From Ceratothoa steindachneri (lineage: Eukaryota > Arthropoda > Malacostraca > Isopoda > Cymothoidae), in NCBI GenBank assembly GCA_963969495.1, contig OZ018333.1, positions 84,700,732 to 84,764,731 on the forward strand: a DNA stretch of 64,000 nucleotides, given 5' to 3'. Under the pieces are notes generated by a model. It searched no databases. It was not told where the DNA came from and saw only the letters and a program-made list of their open reading frames with translations. Of the stretch, positions 46,271 through 56,529 are shown one piece after another. Each line of letters begins with the position of its first letter. Within the stretch, counting starts at the first letter, position 1. A program made the translations under genes and the position numbers.

Positions 46271-46325
46271 GAGGACCTATCTGGGGTGTAAGCAGGGAAT
46301 GTAGACCCTTTTGTCCCATGCCTTT

Positions 46326-47355
46326 CTAGTTTAAAGGAGAATTTGAGGTTGAAATTGAAGTTTGGAAAGTTTGGTTGGGAAGAGTTATTTTTAGGGCGTT
46401 GAGATTAAGTGAAGAAGCTTGTACTGATTGTAAATATGTGAACGGTTGTAAGCATTTTACAGCTTGTGTGCCATATTTGTTGTAGTACCAGCACCATTGA
46501 GTTAATTGGGTGAAAGTCCCATTATGCTTTAGAGAACTATTGGACGCAATGTGGGAAAAAGCATAATTGTGGTTACTAGGCTGTGTACATCGTAGAGAGT
46601 TGTTACCATGCCCTCGATGGTACCAGCAGAGACCCTTTTTTTGATAAAGATTATGGTGATAATAGGCGGAAAATTGGGAAAAATTGCTGCATCTCACCTT
46701 TTGTGCTGAGGCTCCCTCGTTGGTTTCTTTTACAGGAACTCGAATGGGTTCTATCTCACTCTGTGCCCCTTGCTGTAGTTTCAACCGGCTGAGGTCACTC
46801 TTAATCCTCAATAATGTGACGTCTAAATCCCTCGTTAGGGAGGATGGAATTTTGCCACGCTCCGGTCGTTCGCAAGCAGAAGTCGCAGTTACCCGAACTT
46901 GCGAAATGGAATAATTAGGTCAAGCGCCATGATTGTGTATGCTGCCAGCTGATTCAAATCTGCCAGCGAAGACATGAGAATGAGGGGTCTAATATTTTTT
47001 TGGGGACTGCTCATCAAAATCCCGGTGAGGACAGGGTCGAAAATGTCAGATTGTGCCCCTTTTGCCATTATAAACTCCTTTAGGAAAGCCTCCCCCAATT
47101 CATTATATGCTCCCGCTTTCTCTCCATTGAATAAGATATCTCTAAATTTTTTGAAAATACTTATGGGAACTTTTTGAATTATAGCAGCAATCTTCTCTTC
47201 TTCCGTTATGGCTTGAGGATGAAAAATTAAACCACAAAGGTCAAGCTAAGCAACTCGGTTTAAGGCATCATAAAGCGGAAGTGTGAGGAATGAATGAGGG
47301 GGTTTGATTATGCCTTGCTGTGTTTCGGTTGAAGCTTGCGAGGATTGCATAGTTG
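46326..47355 (-). pseudogene. CsRn1-like gag with two CWY zinc-knuckle motifs
   Basis: The start is near 47350 (MQSSQASTETQQGIIKPPHS). The capsid-like part reads IAAIIQKVPISIFKKFRDIL and LGEAFLKEFIMAKGAQSDIF (about 46990-47200), then a stop, then the basic tail. At the C-terminus are LCWYHRGHGNNSLRC (about 46600) and QWCWYYNKYGTQAVKCLQP (about 46450), two related Cys/His motifs where one is usual. The frame ends at 46326. Gag packages the element RNA in virus-like particles. Broken by at least two stops. Confidence 0.72.
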
Positions 47356-47360
47356 AAGAC

Positions 47361-47837
47361 GTTTAGTCATTCACCGATGAAAGGTTTACCATTGTGATGC
47401 TTTTGGGGGGGATGTATGTGATTTGTAAATGAGAATTATCGTATCGAGTACAATGAATGAATTTTAGAATTGCTGTGCGTGAAAGAATAAGTGTGTATAC
47501 ACGTGTCTTTTTGTATGTGCGTTTGTGTGAGCGCGCTGGTTAGTCACGCGACAGAAACAGAAAATAATTGCCAACAAATTTCTAGTATAAAGAGAAAATT
47601 ATTCACTAGTATTAAGGGATAATATTTATTTTTAATTAATAAGAATTATAATGATTGGAGAAAAGATGCTCTGGATACAACGTGATCCCAAAATAATGAA
47701 ACGCGTGATCGAAAATGGGCAATCGAAAGGGAAAACGAGAATGGCCGCGAGGATTTTAAATTTATATTTTACGTTTGAATCTAGATTTATTGATTGACGG
47801 GCGATATATTTATTTCTGTGCACCATTTATTATTATG
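47361..47837. other. Leader of the CsRn1-like element, non-coding
   Basis: Between the gag start and the right direct repeat. No gene. A tRNA primer-binding site would be expected near 47830 on the minus strand, but I cannot identify one with confidence. Confidence 0.35.
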
Positions 47838-47905
47838 TAATTAATTAGTGTTTTATTTAGGCTAGATAGCAATCAAGAATTAATCACATAATATATAATT
47901 TTTGA
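47838..47905 (+). repeat. Right direct repeat (uninterrupted partner of 41478-41533 plus 42692-42703)
   Basis: TTAGTGTTTTATTTAGGCTA, then CATAATATATAATTTTTGA. It corresponds base for base to the left copy with the mariner removed, including the TA target. Confidence 0.6.
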
Positions 47906-48229
47906 GAGGAGAACTGAACGATGCATTTAGGCTTAACGAACCGGAGGGTCGAAAGTTAACGCCTTGGGAAATTAGAAGCAATGGAATAATGAGCAAAAAC
48001 GAAAATAAAATGTATTAAGAATTAACAAATGAAAATAGGATTGAATGAATAAAACTTATACAATTTGGTATACACGAGGTATGGTTTGATGGATATTAAT
48101 AGGACGTTGAATAGGAAGTTATATATGATGTCAAATAAAGTAGGATTACAATACGATATTAATTTGGATGTAAACAATAATTACATAGGAAACCTATTTA
48201 AAAGGTCTGGCCCTAAGTTGTCCTTTCCA
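47906..48229. other. AT-rich non-coding sequence
   Basis: No gene or repeat recognised. It lies where the RT of the second gypsy element would be expected if its domain order is gag-PR-IN-RT, but nothing of RT is visible. Confidence 0.35.
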
Positions 48230-48452
48230 GCGATGTGGATAATCCCAAACCTATAGAGCTATAGCCCACCGAAGTAGTATGTCGTTCTTGCCCTTGAATG
48301 TTGTCAGAGAGTAACCCGGTACCCACCCATGAGTTCCTGGAGTTGGGATAGCTGATTCTTTTGCAGTGCTCCAAACTCGGGTGTTTAGACGAAGGAGAAT
48401 CAATACTACCATCGGGTATCAAAGATAGAAGGAAGTTTTCCGAGTCTCCTTC

Positions 48453-49640
48453 CTAGACGATGCTTAGTCCTTCCCTCCCAGGAGCCATAAGTTCCTCCAG
48501 GGTGGAATTTTCTTCTAGAACTTCCACTCGCTGCACCTGGGCCCTGCGGTGATATTTCTTTAAAAGGTTAGCATGATGGAGACGGGGTCCACGAGGAACC
48601 TCGATGAGATAATCTACCTTACCCCGCCTCCTCTCAAGTATCTTATACGGGCCCATCCAGACTACGAGAAGTTTACTGGTGTCACTGGGCAGGAGCACCA
48701 GAACTTCATCGCCTGGTTTGAATTACCGGTCCTGACTTAAAGTCGAAATAAGTATTGTACCGGGAGCTGCTGACTTCGGCAAGTTGTGCAGCAATTTTAG
48801 AACATTCGGCCAACTTTCCTGCAGCTCTATAACGTACTGAAAGCTCGTCCGGTCGTCGTTCTGAAGGGTTCGATCTTCCCACAGATCTGGGAGAATGGTT
48901 AGTGGGCCACGGACTGAGCGCCCATATAACAACTTAATGGCCGAAAACCCAGTTCGGTCACTCGGAAGTTCCCTGAGGGCAAATAGGGTTGGAATGAAGT
49001 ACCTGTGCCATTCTCGAAGCTTCGCCGAACACAACTTATGGAGAATAGCCTTCAAAGGGGCATGAAGTCTCTCGATCCTTCCGTTCCCACTGGGGTGGAA
49101 AGGTGTGATGAAGATAGGTTTGACACCCAGCAGCTTGTGAATTTCTTTCATAAGGTTGGATGTAAATTGAGTCCCACGGTTGGATAGAATTTCCCGAGGG
49201 ATTCCCACTCGAGAAAGGATAGTAAGTAAGGCTTCGGCGACGGACACAGACTCAATATCCTTCAAAGGCACAGCCTCTGGAAACCCTGTAGCAAAATCAA
49301 TTAGGGTAAGGATGAACTGTGACCGTCAGAAGATCGGTGAGAAAGAGGTCCCACCAAATCAATGGCGATTCGGGCGAAAGGCTCAGTCACGATTGGTATT
49401 GGCTGAAGAGGCACCGTCGCACACGTCCTTTGGTCGAGAAGCGTTGGCACTTATCACAGGAACAGCAGAAAGCACGAATGTCGGACCCCATTCCAGGCCA
49501 ATAGAATTGATCCGTGACCTTCAACTAAATCTTCTTGTGGGAAAAATGGCCAGCCAACGGGCTTTCATGAGCAACTGAGAGGATGACCGGGCGACAATCA
49601 CGGGAAGCAACCAAAGTCAACTTGCCTACCTAATGGGGAT
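48453..49640 (-). pseudogene. gypsy 2 integrase
   Basis: The zinc domain is broken (about 49300-49640: FCCSCDKCQRFS-type text in shifting frames, preceded at about 49640 by DGVLYRKCLISDHP). The core reads AVPLKDIESVSVAEALLTIL, SRVGIPREILSNRGTQFTS and HPSGNGRIERLHAPLKAIL. The second catalytic Asp (normally in SDRGTQF) is Asn here, while the Glu in GRIER is present. The C-terminal GPY/F module is WMGPYKILERRRGKVDYLIE, followed by HHANLLKKYHRRAQVQRVEV. The Asp-to-Asn change indicates inactivity. Confidence 0.82.
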
Positions 49641-50500
49641 GGTCAGATATTAAGCATTTCCGATAAAGGACGCCGTCAACCTTGAAAAACTGGTAACTAG
49701 CCCCGTTCCTAACTCGCTCGATCTCCCCTGAGGCGTCTTTAGCTCGAACAGCATAGACGGTTCCACAAGAAGTCTGCAGGCGACAGAAGTGGTTAGGCGT
49801 CACAGAAAGGGGCTGGAGAGCAGGCAGGGGTAAGGGGTGAATTTGTTTCATCTTCCTTGCCCTAGTCTGGACAGCACGAACATGGTTGAGTTTAGGTGCT
49901 GAGGGAGTTCCGGTGATAATGGAAGAAGTATTCGGTAGAGTAAGGGTTGCAGATGACTGAGGTGGAGCTGGGGAAGGTAAAGCTTTAGAAGCATCAAATT
50001 CCCTAACTCTAGGAATATTTCCCCCCAGTACACTAGCGAATTTAATTGGTATTCTAATTACGTCCGTCCATCCTTCGAAGTAAGCGCAACGAAGGTAGCA
50101 GGAGACGAAGGGGAATGAGTCAACTCGTCCCAACTAGTCGGCCACGAAGACTTTCTTGGAGGCGGTGACGTCAGCGTCTGGCAAGACATCTTCAGAGACG
50201 ACGAGGCAAGAGAAACCAGTGTCCCTTATAATGGTCGAAACCCAGGCCCCGTTAATAGTACCAGAAGCTTTGAAAGGAGGGACACCGGTTGGAAAGACAG
50301 AATCCCACTTTAAAGGGTTTCGAAGAAGACGAGCCATCCATAAAGGCACAGGGTTCCTTGGGCACTGCGGACGAATGTGGCCAACCCCCCCGCAGCCATG
50401 ACACGTCAGGGTGGAGGAGGAATTCTGTGAGGTGCTCTCAGCGGTGGACAAAGTTGTCTTCCTCTTCCAAGACTGGTTGGGCGGTTGCACGAACTTCTTG
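49630..50500 (-). pseudogene. gypsy 2 gag zinc knuckle, protease and spacer
   Basis: LTCHGCGGVGHIRPQCPRNP is a CCHC knuckle (about 50385-50415). The protease follows with SGTINGAWVSTIIRDTGFSC and LVVSEDVLPDADV; DTG is the active-site triad (about 50215). After the junction at 50133 come VIRIPIKFASVLGGNIPRVR and a Ser/Pro-rich spacer. AVQTRARKMKQIHPLPLPAL and NGASYQFFKVDGVLYRKC then lead straight into the integrase. Only about 130 codons separate protease and integrase, too few to hold an RT. Confidence 0.78.
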
Positions 50501-50627
50501 GGATGAGAGCTAGAAATTCTAGAAAGACTGGGGTGAGCAGGAGTTCAATTAGCCGCCAGCTGAATTGCTTCTGATAGAGTAGAGGGTCAACGTTCCATGA
50601 TGATAATCGGGCGAGGTGAAATGAAAA

Positions 50628-51010
50628 TTACTGAATGGTATCTCCCGGATAAACCTTAGCGCTACGAAACTCGGGACGGTAGCCATCCGGAGTTTTATTG
50701 AAGAGGGTAAGAAGGCATCTCTTCAAAAGGTTGTAGTCCCTGGTGACATCCACTGGCAGAGAGGTATATAATTCAGCAGCCTTACCGATGGGTAAACTTC
50801 CTAATCTCACTGCGTAGCTCTCGGGGTTCACTTCGAGCAATTCAGCAACTCTCTCAAAGCGGATGACGTAGGAAGTGATATCTTATCCATCCTGTAATAG
50901 AGGAAGTTTAGGTTGACTCACTGGATCAGTAAACTAAACAGAAGCTGGCTGCTGGGAGGCGGAGATTCGAGATAATTCAATCTCTTTCTCTGCTTCGATT
51001 TTAGTCTATC
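50628..51010 (-). pseudogene. gypsy 2 gag, capsid-like region
   Basis: In one frame with two stops: EAEKEIELSRISASQQPAS, FTDPVSQPKLPLLQDG, DITSYVIRFERVAELLEVNP, ESYAVRLGSLPIGKAAELYT and YNLLKRCLLTLFNKTPDGYR. The pattern (short Pro/Leu-rich lead, R-F-E-R, W/YA-x-L, A-L-F-NKTPDGYR) is that of a Ty3/gypsy capsid. Its N-terminal side is a charged coiled-coil-like stretch (ALQLAQIQVEAQAKKEYGD) that leads into the repeat array. Confidence 0.78.
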
Positions 51011-51087
51011 CTTTACTTGAGCCTTCCTGTCTCCATACTCTTTTTTAGCCTGTGCTTCTACTTGAATTTGGGCAAGCTGAAGTGCCG
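51011..51087 (-). pseudogene. Junction between gypsy 2 gag and the 69-bp array
   Basis: Minus-strand reading gives EERTALQLAQIQVEAQAKKE and YGDRKAQVKDR before EAEKEIELSRIS of gag. It follows directly on the first repeat unit, whose AAAAAAA run shifts the frame by one. Confidence 0.65.
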
Positions 51088-54000
51088 TTCTTCCTCCTCT
51101 TTTTTTAACCTGGCGCTCCTTCTCGCGCTCCTCACATTCGAATGCCAGAAGCTTCCGTTCTTCCTCCTCTTTCTTAGCCTAAGCGCTCCCTCTCGCGCTC
51201 CTCACATTCGAATGCGGGAAGCTTCGGTTCTTCGTCCTCTTTCTTAGCCTGGCGCTCCCTCTCGCGCTTCTCATATTCGAATGCCAGAAGGTTCCGGTCT
51301 TCCTTGTCTTTCTTAGCCTGGCGCTCCCTCTCGAGCTCCTCACATTCGAATGCCAGAAGCTTCCGTTCTTCCTCTTCTTTCTTAGCCTGGCGCTCCCTCT
51401 CGCGCTCCTCACATTCGAATGCCAGAAGCTTCTGTTCTTCCTCCTCTATCTTAGCCTGGCACTCCCTCTCGCGCTCCTCACATTCGAATGCCAGAAGCTT
51501 CAGTTCTTCCTCCTCTTTCTTAGCCTGGCACTCCCTCTCGCCCTCATCAATTCGAATGCCAAAAGCTTCCGTACTTCCTCCTCTTTCTTAGCCAGGCGCT
51601 CCCTCACGCCCTCCTCACATTCGAATGCCAGAAGCTTCCGTTCTTCCTCCTCGTTCTTAGCCTGGCGCTCCGTCTCGCGCACCTAACATTCGAATGCCAA
51701 AAGCTTTCGTTCTTCCTCCTCTTTCTTAGCCTGGCGCTCCCTCTCTCGCTCCTCACATTCGAATGCCAGAAGCGTCCGTTCTTCCTCCTCTTTCTTAGCT
51801 TGGCACTCCCTCTCGCGCTCCTCACATTGGAATGCCAGAAGCTTCCGTTCATCCTCCTATTTCTTAACCTGGCGCTTCCTCTCGCGCTCCTCACATTCGA
51901 ATGCCAGAAGCTTCCGTTCTTCCTCTTCTTTCTTAGCCTGGCGCTCCCTCTCACGCTCCTCACATTCGAATGCCAGAAGCTTCCGTTGTTCCTCCTCTTT
52001 CTTAGCCTGGTGCTCTCGCTCGCGCTCCTCACATTCGAATGCCACAAGCTTCCGTTCTTCCTCCTCTTTCTTAGCCTAGCGCACCCTCTCGCGCTCCACA
52101 CATTCGGATAACAGAAGCTTCGGTTCTTCCTGTTTCTTAGCCTGGCGCTCCCTCTCGCGCTCCTCACAGTTGAATGCCAAAAGCTTCCGTTCTTCCTCCT
52201 GTTTCTGAGCCTGGCGCTCCATCTCGCGCTCCTCAAATTCGAGCGCGAAAGCTTCCGTTCTTGCTCCTCTTTTTTAGCCTGGCGCTCCCTCTCACGCTCC
52301 TCACATTCGAATGCCAGAAGCTCCCGTTCTTCGTCCTCTTTCTTAGCCTGGCACTCCCTCTCGAGGTCCTCACATTCGAATGCCAGAAGCTTCCATTCTT
52401 CCTCCTGTTTCTTAGCCTGGCGCTCCATCTCGCGGTCCTCAAATTCGAACGCGTAAGCTTCCGTTCTTGCACCTCTTTTTTAGCCTGGCGCTTCCTCTCG
52501 CGCTTCTCACATTAGAATGCCAGAAGCTTCCGTTCTTCCTCCTCTTTCTTAGCCTGGCGCTTCCTCTCGTGCTCCTCACATTCGAATGCCAAAAGCTTCC
52601 ATTCTTCCTCCTCTTTCTTAGCCTGTCGCTCCCTCTCGCGGTCCTTACATTCGAATGCCAGAAGCTTCCGTTCTTCCTCCTCTTTCTTAGCCTGGCGCTT
52701 CCTCTCGCGCTCCTCACATTCGAATGCCAGAAGCTTCCGTTTTTCCTCCTCTTTCTTAGCCTGGCGCTCCCTCTCGCGCTCCTCACATTCGAATGCCAGA
52801 AGCTTCCGTTTTTCCTCCTCTTTCTTAGCCTGGCGCTCCCTCTCGCGCTCCTCACAGTCGAATGCCAAACGCTTCCGTTCTTCCTCCTGTTTATTAGCCT
52901 TGCGCTCCCTCTCGCGCTCCTCACATTCGAATGCCAGAAGCTTCCGTTCTTCCTCCTCTTCTTTAACCTGGCGCTCCCTCTCGTGATCCTCACATTCGAA
53001 TGCCAGAAGCTTCCTTTCGTTCTCCTCTTTCTCATCTTGGCGCTCCCTCTCGCACTCCTTACATTCGAATGCCAGAAGCTTCCGTTCTTTCTCCTCTTTC
53101 TTAACCTGGTGCTCCCACTCGCCCTCCCTCTCGCGCTCCTCACATTCGAATGCCAAAAGCTTCCGTTCTTCCTCCTCTTTCTTAGCCTAGCGCTCCCTCT
53201 TGCGCTCCTCACATTCGAATGCCAGAAGCATCCGTTCTTCCTCCTCTTTCTTAGCCTCGTGCTCTCTCTTGCGCTCCTCACATTCGAATGCTACAAGCTT
53301 TCGTTCTTCCTCTTCTTTCTTAACCTGGCGCACCCTCTCGCGCTATTCACATTTGAATGCCAGAAGCATCCGTTATTCCTCCTCTATCTTAGCCTGGCGC
53401 TCTCTCTCGCGCTCCTCACAGTCGAATGCCAAACGCTTTCGTTCTTCCTCCTGTTTATTAGCCTGGCGCTCCCTCTCGCGCTCCTCACTTTCGAATGCCA
53501 GAAGCTTTCGTTCTTCCTCCTATTCCTCAACCTGGCGCTCCCTCTCGTGCTCCTCACATTCGAAAGCCAGAAGCTTCCTTTCTTTCTCCTCTTTCTCAGC
53601 TTGGCGCTCCCTCTCGCACTCCTCACATTCGAATGCAAGAAGCTTCCGTTCTTTCTCCTCTTTCTTAGCCTGGCGCTTACTCTCGCGCTCCTCACATTAG
53701 AATGCCAGAAGCTTCCGTTTCTTCTTCTCTTTCTTAGCCTGGCGCTTCCTCTCGCGCTCCTCACATTCGAATGCCAGAAGCTTCCGTTCTTCCTCCTCTT
53801 CCTTAACCGGGCGCTCCCTCTCGCGCTCCTCACATTCGAATGCCAGAAGCTTCCTTTTTTCCTCTTGTTTCTCAGCTTGGCGCTCCCTCTCACACTCCTC
53901 ACATTCAAAGGTCTGGATCTTCTGTTCTTCCTCCCCTTTCTAGGTTTGGCGCTTCCTCTCGCGCTCCCCACAATCGAATGCCAGAAGCTTCTGTTATTCC

Positions 54001-54599
54001 CCCTCTTACTTAGCCTGGCGCTCCCTCCTGTGCTCCTCATATTCGAATGCCAAAAGCTTCAGTTCTTCCTCCTCTTTCTTAGCCTAGCGCTCCCGCTTGC
54101 GCTCCTCACATTCGAATGCCACAAGCTTCCGTTCTTCCTCTTCTTTCTTAGCCTGGCGCACCCTCTCAAGCTCTTCACATTCGAATGCCAGAAGCTTTCG
54201 TTATTCCTTTTCTTTCTTAGCCTGGCGCTCTCTCTCGCGCTCCTCACAGTGGAATGCCAAACGAATCCGTTCTTCCTCCTGATTCTTAGCCTCGCGCTCC
54301 TCACATTCGAATGCCAGAAGCTTCCGTTCTTCCTCCTCTTCCTTAACCTGGCGCTCCATTTCGTGCTCCTCACATTCGAAAACCAGAAGCTTCCTTTCTT
54401 CCTCCTCTTTCTCAGCTTGGCGCTCCCTCTCGCTCTCGTCACATTCGAATGCTAGAAGCTTCCGTTCTTTCTCCTCTTTCTTAGCCTGGCGCCTTCTCTC
54501 GCGCTCCTCACATTAGAATGCCAGAAGCTTCCGTTCTTCCTCCTCTTTCTTAGCCTGGCGCTTCCTCTCGTGCTCCTCACATTCGAAAGCTAGAAGCTT

Positions 54600-56520
54600 C
54601 CGTTCTTCCTTCTCTTTCTTGGCCTGCGCTTCCTCTCGCGCTCCTCACATTCGAATGCCAAAAGCTTCCGTTCTTCCAACTCTTTTTTAGCCTGGCGCTC
54701 CCTCTCGCGCTCCTCACATTTGTATGCCAGAAGCTTCCGTTCTTCCTCCTTTTCATTAACCGGGCGCTCGCTCTCGCACTCCTCACATTCGAATGCCAGA
54801 AGCTTCCCTTCTTCCTCTTGTTTTTCAGCTTGGCGCTCCCTCTCAAACTCCTCACATTCAAAGGTCTGGATCTTCTGTTCTTCCTCCCCTTTCTTAGCCT
54901 GGCGCTTCCTCTCGCGCTCCCCACAATCGAATGCCAAAAGGTTCTGTTCTTCCTCCTCTTACTTAGCCTGGCGTTCCCTCTCGCGCTCCCCACAATCGAA
55001 TGCCAAAAGGTTCTGTTCTTCCTCCTCTTACTTAGCCTGGCGCTCCCTCTCGTGTTCCTCATATTCGAATGCCAAAAGCTTCCGTTCTTCCTCCTCTTTC
55101 TTAACCTGGTGCTCCCTGTCGTGCTCCTCACATTCGAATGCCAGAAGCTTCCTTTTTTTGCTCCATTTTCTCAGCCTGGCGCTTCCTCTCGCGCTCCTCA
55201 CATTCGAATGCCAAAAGCTTCCGTTCTTCCAACTCTTTCTTAGCCTGGCGCTCCCTCTCGCGCTCCTCACATTTGTATGCCAGAAGCTTCCGTTCTTCCT
55301 CCTTTTCCTTAACCGGGCGCTCGCTCTCGCGCTCCTCACATTCGAATGCCAGAAGCTTCCCTTCTTCCTCTTGTTTTTCAGCTTGGCGCTCCCTCTCAAA
55401 CTCCTCACATTCAAAGGTCTGGATCTTCTGTTCTTCCTCCCCTTTCTTAGCCTGGCGCTTCCTCTCGCGCTCCCCACAATCGAATGCCAAAAGGTTCTGT
55501 TCTTCCACCTCTTACTTAGCCTGGCGTTCCCTTTCGCGCTCCCCACAATCGAATGCCAAAAGGTTCTGTTCTTCCTCCTCTTACTTAGCCTGGCGCTCCC
55601 TCTCGTGTTCCTCATATTCGAATGCCAAAAGCTTCCGTTCTTCCTCCTCTTTCTTAACCTGGTGCTCCCTCTCGTGCTCCTCACATTCGAATGCCAGAAG
55701 CTTTCTTTTTTTGCTCCATTTTCTCAGCCTGGCGCTTCCTCTCGCGCTCCTCACATTCGAATGCCAAAAGCTTCCGTTCTTCCTCCTGTTTATTAGCCTG
55801 GCGCTCCCTCTCGCGCTCCTCACATTTGTATGCCAGAAGCTTCCGTTCTTCCTCCTTTTCCTTAACCGGGCGCTCGCTCTCGCGCTCCTCACATTCAAAT
55901 GCCAGAAGCTTCCCTTCTTCCTCTTGTTTTTCAGCTTGGCGCTCCCTCTCAAACTCCTCAAATTCAAAGGTCTGGATCTTCTGTTCTTCCTCCCCTTTCT
56001 TAGCCTGGCGCTTCCTCTCGCGCTCCCCACAATCGAATGCCAAAAGGTTCTGTTCTTCCTCCTCTTACTTAGCCTGGGGTTCCCTCTCGCGCTCCCCACA
56101 ATCGAATGCCAAAAGGTTCTGTTCTTCCTCCTCTTACTTAGCCTGGCGCTCCCTCTCGTGTTCCTCATATTCGAATGCCAAAAGCTTCCGTTCTTCCTCC
56201 TCTTTCTTAACCTGGTGCTCCCTCTCGTGCTCCTCACATTCGAATGCCAGAAGCTTCCTTTTTTTGCTCCATTTTCTCAGCCTGGCGCTTCCTCTCGCGC
56301 TCCTCACATTCGAATGCCAAAAGCTTCCGTTCTTCCAACTCTTTCTTAGCCTAGGGCTCCCTCTCGTGCTCCTCACATTTGTATGCCAGAAGCTTCCGTT
56401 CTTCCTCCTTTTCCTTAACCGGGCGCTCGCTCTCGCGCTCCTCACATTCGAATGCCAGAAGCTTCCCTTCTTCCTCTTGTTTTTCAGCTTGGCGCTCAAT
56501 CTCACGATCCTCAGATTTAA
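54600..56520 (-). repeat. 553-bp higher-order repeat in the minisatellite, three full copies and a partial
   Basis: The rare variant CACATTTGTATGCCAG occurs at about 54717, 55270, 55823 and 56376, exactly 553 bp apart. Other marks (CTCAAACTCCTCA, AAAGGTCTGGATCTTCTG, CCATTTTCTCAGCC) recur at the same step in the first three blocks. 553 is eight units plus one base, so each block shifts the reading frame. Confidence 0.88.
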
Positions 56521-56529
56521 ATGCCGGAA

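Larger units (their letters stand above)
43280..47360 (-). mobile_element. Ty3/gypsy retrotransposon, CsRn1-like
   Basis: On the minus strand the order is gag (about 47350-46326), protease (about 46260-45960), reverse transcriptase (about 45810-45100), RNase H (about 44900-44600) and integrase (44480-43280). The gag zinc knuckle has the CWYH form (LCWYHRGHGNN) found in CsRn1-type elements, and the protease and RT blocks agree. Short direct repeats outside (41478 and 47838) may be LTR remnants. No envelope-like gene was seen. Numerous stops and shifts; inactive. Confidence 0.8.
48230..51087 (-). mobile_element. Ty3/gypsy retrotransposon 2 (gag, protease, integrase; no RT found)
   Basis: Minus-strand order is gag capsid (about 50990-50628), CCHC knuckle (about 50420), protease (about 50210), a spacer, integrase zinc domain, integrase core (49271-48723), GPY/F module (48698-48560) and then a short stretch resembling a pre-RT linker (ALQKNQLSQLQELMGGYR, about 48330). 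No RT or RNase H lies between protease and integrase or after the linker within the recognised sequence. Upstream of gag the frame passes into the 69-bp repeat array. All genes carry stops or shifts. Confidence 0.75.

Noticed and set aside
47361..47837. Full LTR and tRNA primer-binding site for the CsRn1-like element
   Set aside because: Only about 65 bp of direct repeat could be aligned, and no convincing primer-binding sequence follows it, so I did not annotate complete LTRs.
48065..48256. 63-codon plus-strand frame in AT-rich DNA
   Set aside because: No recognisable motif; the segment is probably decayed flank of gypsy elements.
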